Shown piece by piece: positions 63,060 through 64,000 of a stretch of 64,000 bases of DNA. The stretch's first letter is position 1. Every line of letters starts with the position of its first letter. Below the pieces are notes generated by a model. The model worked only from the letters and a program-made list of their open reading frames with translations, was not told the origin of the DNA and made no database searches. This stretch comes from Porticoccaceae bacterium LTM1 (GTDB taxonomy: Bacteria; Pseudomonadota; Gammaproteobacteria; Pseudomonadales; Porticoccaceae). The DNA is taken from contig CP127080.1 in the NCBI GenBank assembly GCA_030252795.1, forward strand, positions 2,497,501 through 2,561,500. The letters run 5' to 3'. The position numbers and the translations under genes are program-made.

Positions 63060-64000
63060 ACAGCTCTCTCCCGCTGTTCCAGATTATTGGAAAACTGTTG
63101 ATAGATTCTTTGACGATTGAGCTTGCCGTTTTCGGTCAGGCAGCCGTTACTTGCCGAGAATGGTTGTTTGGACAGGTGCCACCTCAACACCTGGGCGTAA
63201 TCCGGCAACTGTCTGTTAATACGATCAATGATCATATCCAGTTCCTGCCCGGTGTCAGAAACATCGCTGTAGATGACCGCCGATAAAAATGGCTCAGATT
63301 CACCAAATACAGCAATTTGCTGAATGGCTTTGTCCCCCAGGAAAATGGATTCCACCCACTCCGGTGAAATATTCCGTCCAAAACTGCTAATAATGGTGTT
63401 TTTGATTCGACCGGTTATATGCAGGTAGCCGTCTTTATCTAGATATCCGGCATCTCCAGTATGAATAATATTGTGAGATACATTGTCAGTGCCTTGATCG
63501 TGGAGGTAACCTTGCATGACTGGCCCGGAAATCAAAATTTCGTCATTGTCAGCAATACTGATTTTCAAATGTGGAAGCGGCTTACCAACACTACCAATGC
63601 GATGTTCATCCGGTGTATTAATGCATACCACTGATGCACACTCGGACAATCCGTAGCCTTCAAAAACCGGCAACTTTAACTTTTGACAGTGCAACAGTAG
63701 ATCTGGAGCAACTTTACCACCACCGACAGCAATAAATTTCAAGCTGGTCAACCTTTCAATATCAGCCTTCTCAACGATTGCCTTCAACATCTGGGGAAGC
63801 AAAACCACAATCTCTGCCCGGTATTTTTCGACTGCCCGGCAGAAAGCATCCACATCAAACTGGTGATTTGAGGACAAACCAAACTCAGCCACATCGTCAA
63901 CCACTACACTGCAGCCCCGGGAAAGCGAGACATAAATGCCAGCGATATTTTCCAGTAGCGTAGAAAAAGGAATCAGGCTGATATGACGCTTGACCTTGTA
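63056..64000 (-). CDS. AMP-dependent acyl-CoA/acyl-ACP ligase, C-terminal part (cut by window edge)
   Basis: Adenylate-forming ligase. The 314 residues present run in frame to the window edge, and the 5' end lies beyond 64000. They include HISLIPFSTLLENIAGIYVS, YGLSECASVVCINTP (adenylation motif with the conserved Glu), LHTGDAGYLD-like IIHTGDAGYLDKDGY, the hinge ITGRIKNTIISSFGRNISPE and a C-terminal SASNGCLTENGKLNRQRI, where the catalytic Lys is expected. The first gene of the SDR/TauD operon as visible; its stop overlaps the TauD start. Activation of a fatty or aryl acid for a secondary metabolite is plausible, but no carrier protein is in view. Confidence 0.88.
   Translation of the reverse strand, partial: YKVKRHISLIPFSTLLENIAGIYVSLSRGCSVVVDDVAEFGLSSNHQFDVDAFCRAVEKYRAEIVVLLPQMLKAIVEKADIERLTSLKFIAVGGGKVAPDLLLHCQKLKLPVFEGYGLSECASVVCINTPDEHRIGSVGKPLPHLKISIADNDEILISGPVMQGYLHDQGTDNVSHNIIHTGDAGYLDKDGYLHITGRIKNTIISSFGRNISPEWVESIFLGDKAIQQIAVFGESEPFLSAVIYSDVSDTGQELDMIIDRINRQLPDYAQVLRWHLSKQPFSASNGCLTENGKLNRQRIYQQFSNNLEQRERAV

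Overview
The window is chromosomal DNA from a gammaproteobacterium, probably a marine or cellvibrionad-like relative of the pseudomonads. The main evidence is gene order. Reading from the right, fur / recN / grpE-dnaK-dnaJ / dapB / carA-carB / greA / yhbY-rlmE-ftsH / folP-glmM-tpiA-secG / tRNA-Leu(GAG) / tRNA-fMet / rimP-nusA-infB-rbfA-truB is the arrangement known from Pseudomonas and its relatives. Fur has only one cysteine in the position where the E. coli protein has a CxxC pair, as in pseudomonads. No phage, transposase, plasmid or CRISPR gene was seen.

Layout. 1-12.3 kb: a minus-strand translation, central-metabolism and protein-quality-control block (truB to rlmE), with two tRNA genes and a decayed tRNA copy. 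12.4-23.2 kb: yhbY, a TonB-dependent receptor, greA, carAB with an attenuator-like leader, and a two-gene acyl-CoA oxidation operon. 23.3-28.8 kb: an AraC regulator, a shikimate-kinase-type protein, a small conserved-looking gene, dapB, a LysR regulator and tryptophanase preceded by a TnaC-like leader peptide. 28.9-39.1 kb: dnaJ, dnaK and grpE with two near-consensus heat-shock promoters, recN with a probable LexA box, fur, bamE, rnfH, ratA, a sodium symporter and smpB. 39.1-46.0 kb: a PhnD-like sensor coupled to a GGDEF/EAL enzyme, then a zinc-uptake locus (zrgA-like gene, DUF3299, ABC ATPase and permease) with two Zur-box-like sites. 46-58 kb: secreted and membrane proteins (VPS10/BNR repeat protein, PepSY, subtilase, TPR lipoprotein), fumarase C, an AbgT-family transporter and a 2-oxoglutarate oxygenase. 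58-64 kb: TSUP-pirin-LysR-DoxX, then an SDR / TauD-like oxygenase / AMP-ligase operon that runs off the right edge.

Three kinds of non-coding structure stand out. (1) Four intergenic elements are made of facing arrays of 7-bp tandem repeats around a short variable core. All lie just after a stop codon between co-oriented genes (infB/rbfA, carA/carB, the SDR gene/carA, dnaK/dnaJ). (2) Three 110-125 bp elements share a conserved core carrying two GGATG boxes, flanked by 26-29 nt arms that differ completely between copies but are self-complementary in each copy. Their inner hairpin shows a compensatory base change. (3) Upstream of tryptophanase, a 30-codon ORF carries Lys-Trp-Tyr-x-x-Asp, the spacing of the Trp-sensing TnaC peptide, inside a 15-bp hairpin.

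Most gene calls rest on protein motifs read by eye and on conserved gene order. Regulatory sites were matched to remembered consensus sequences. No database search was run.
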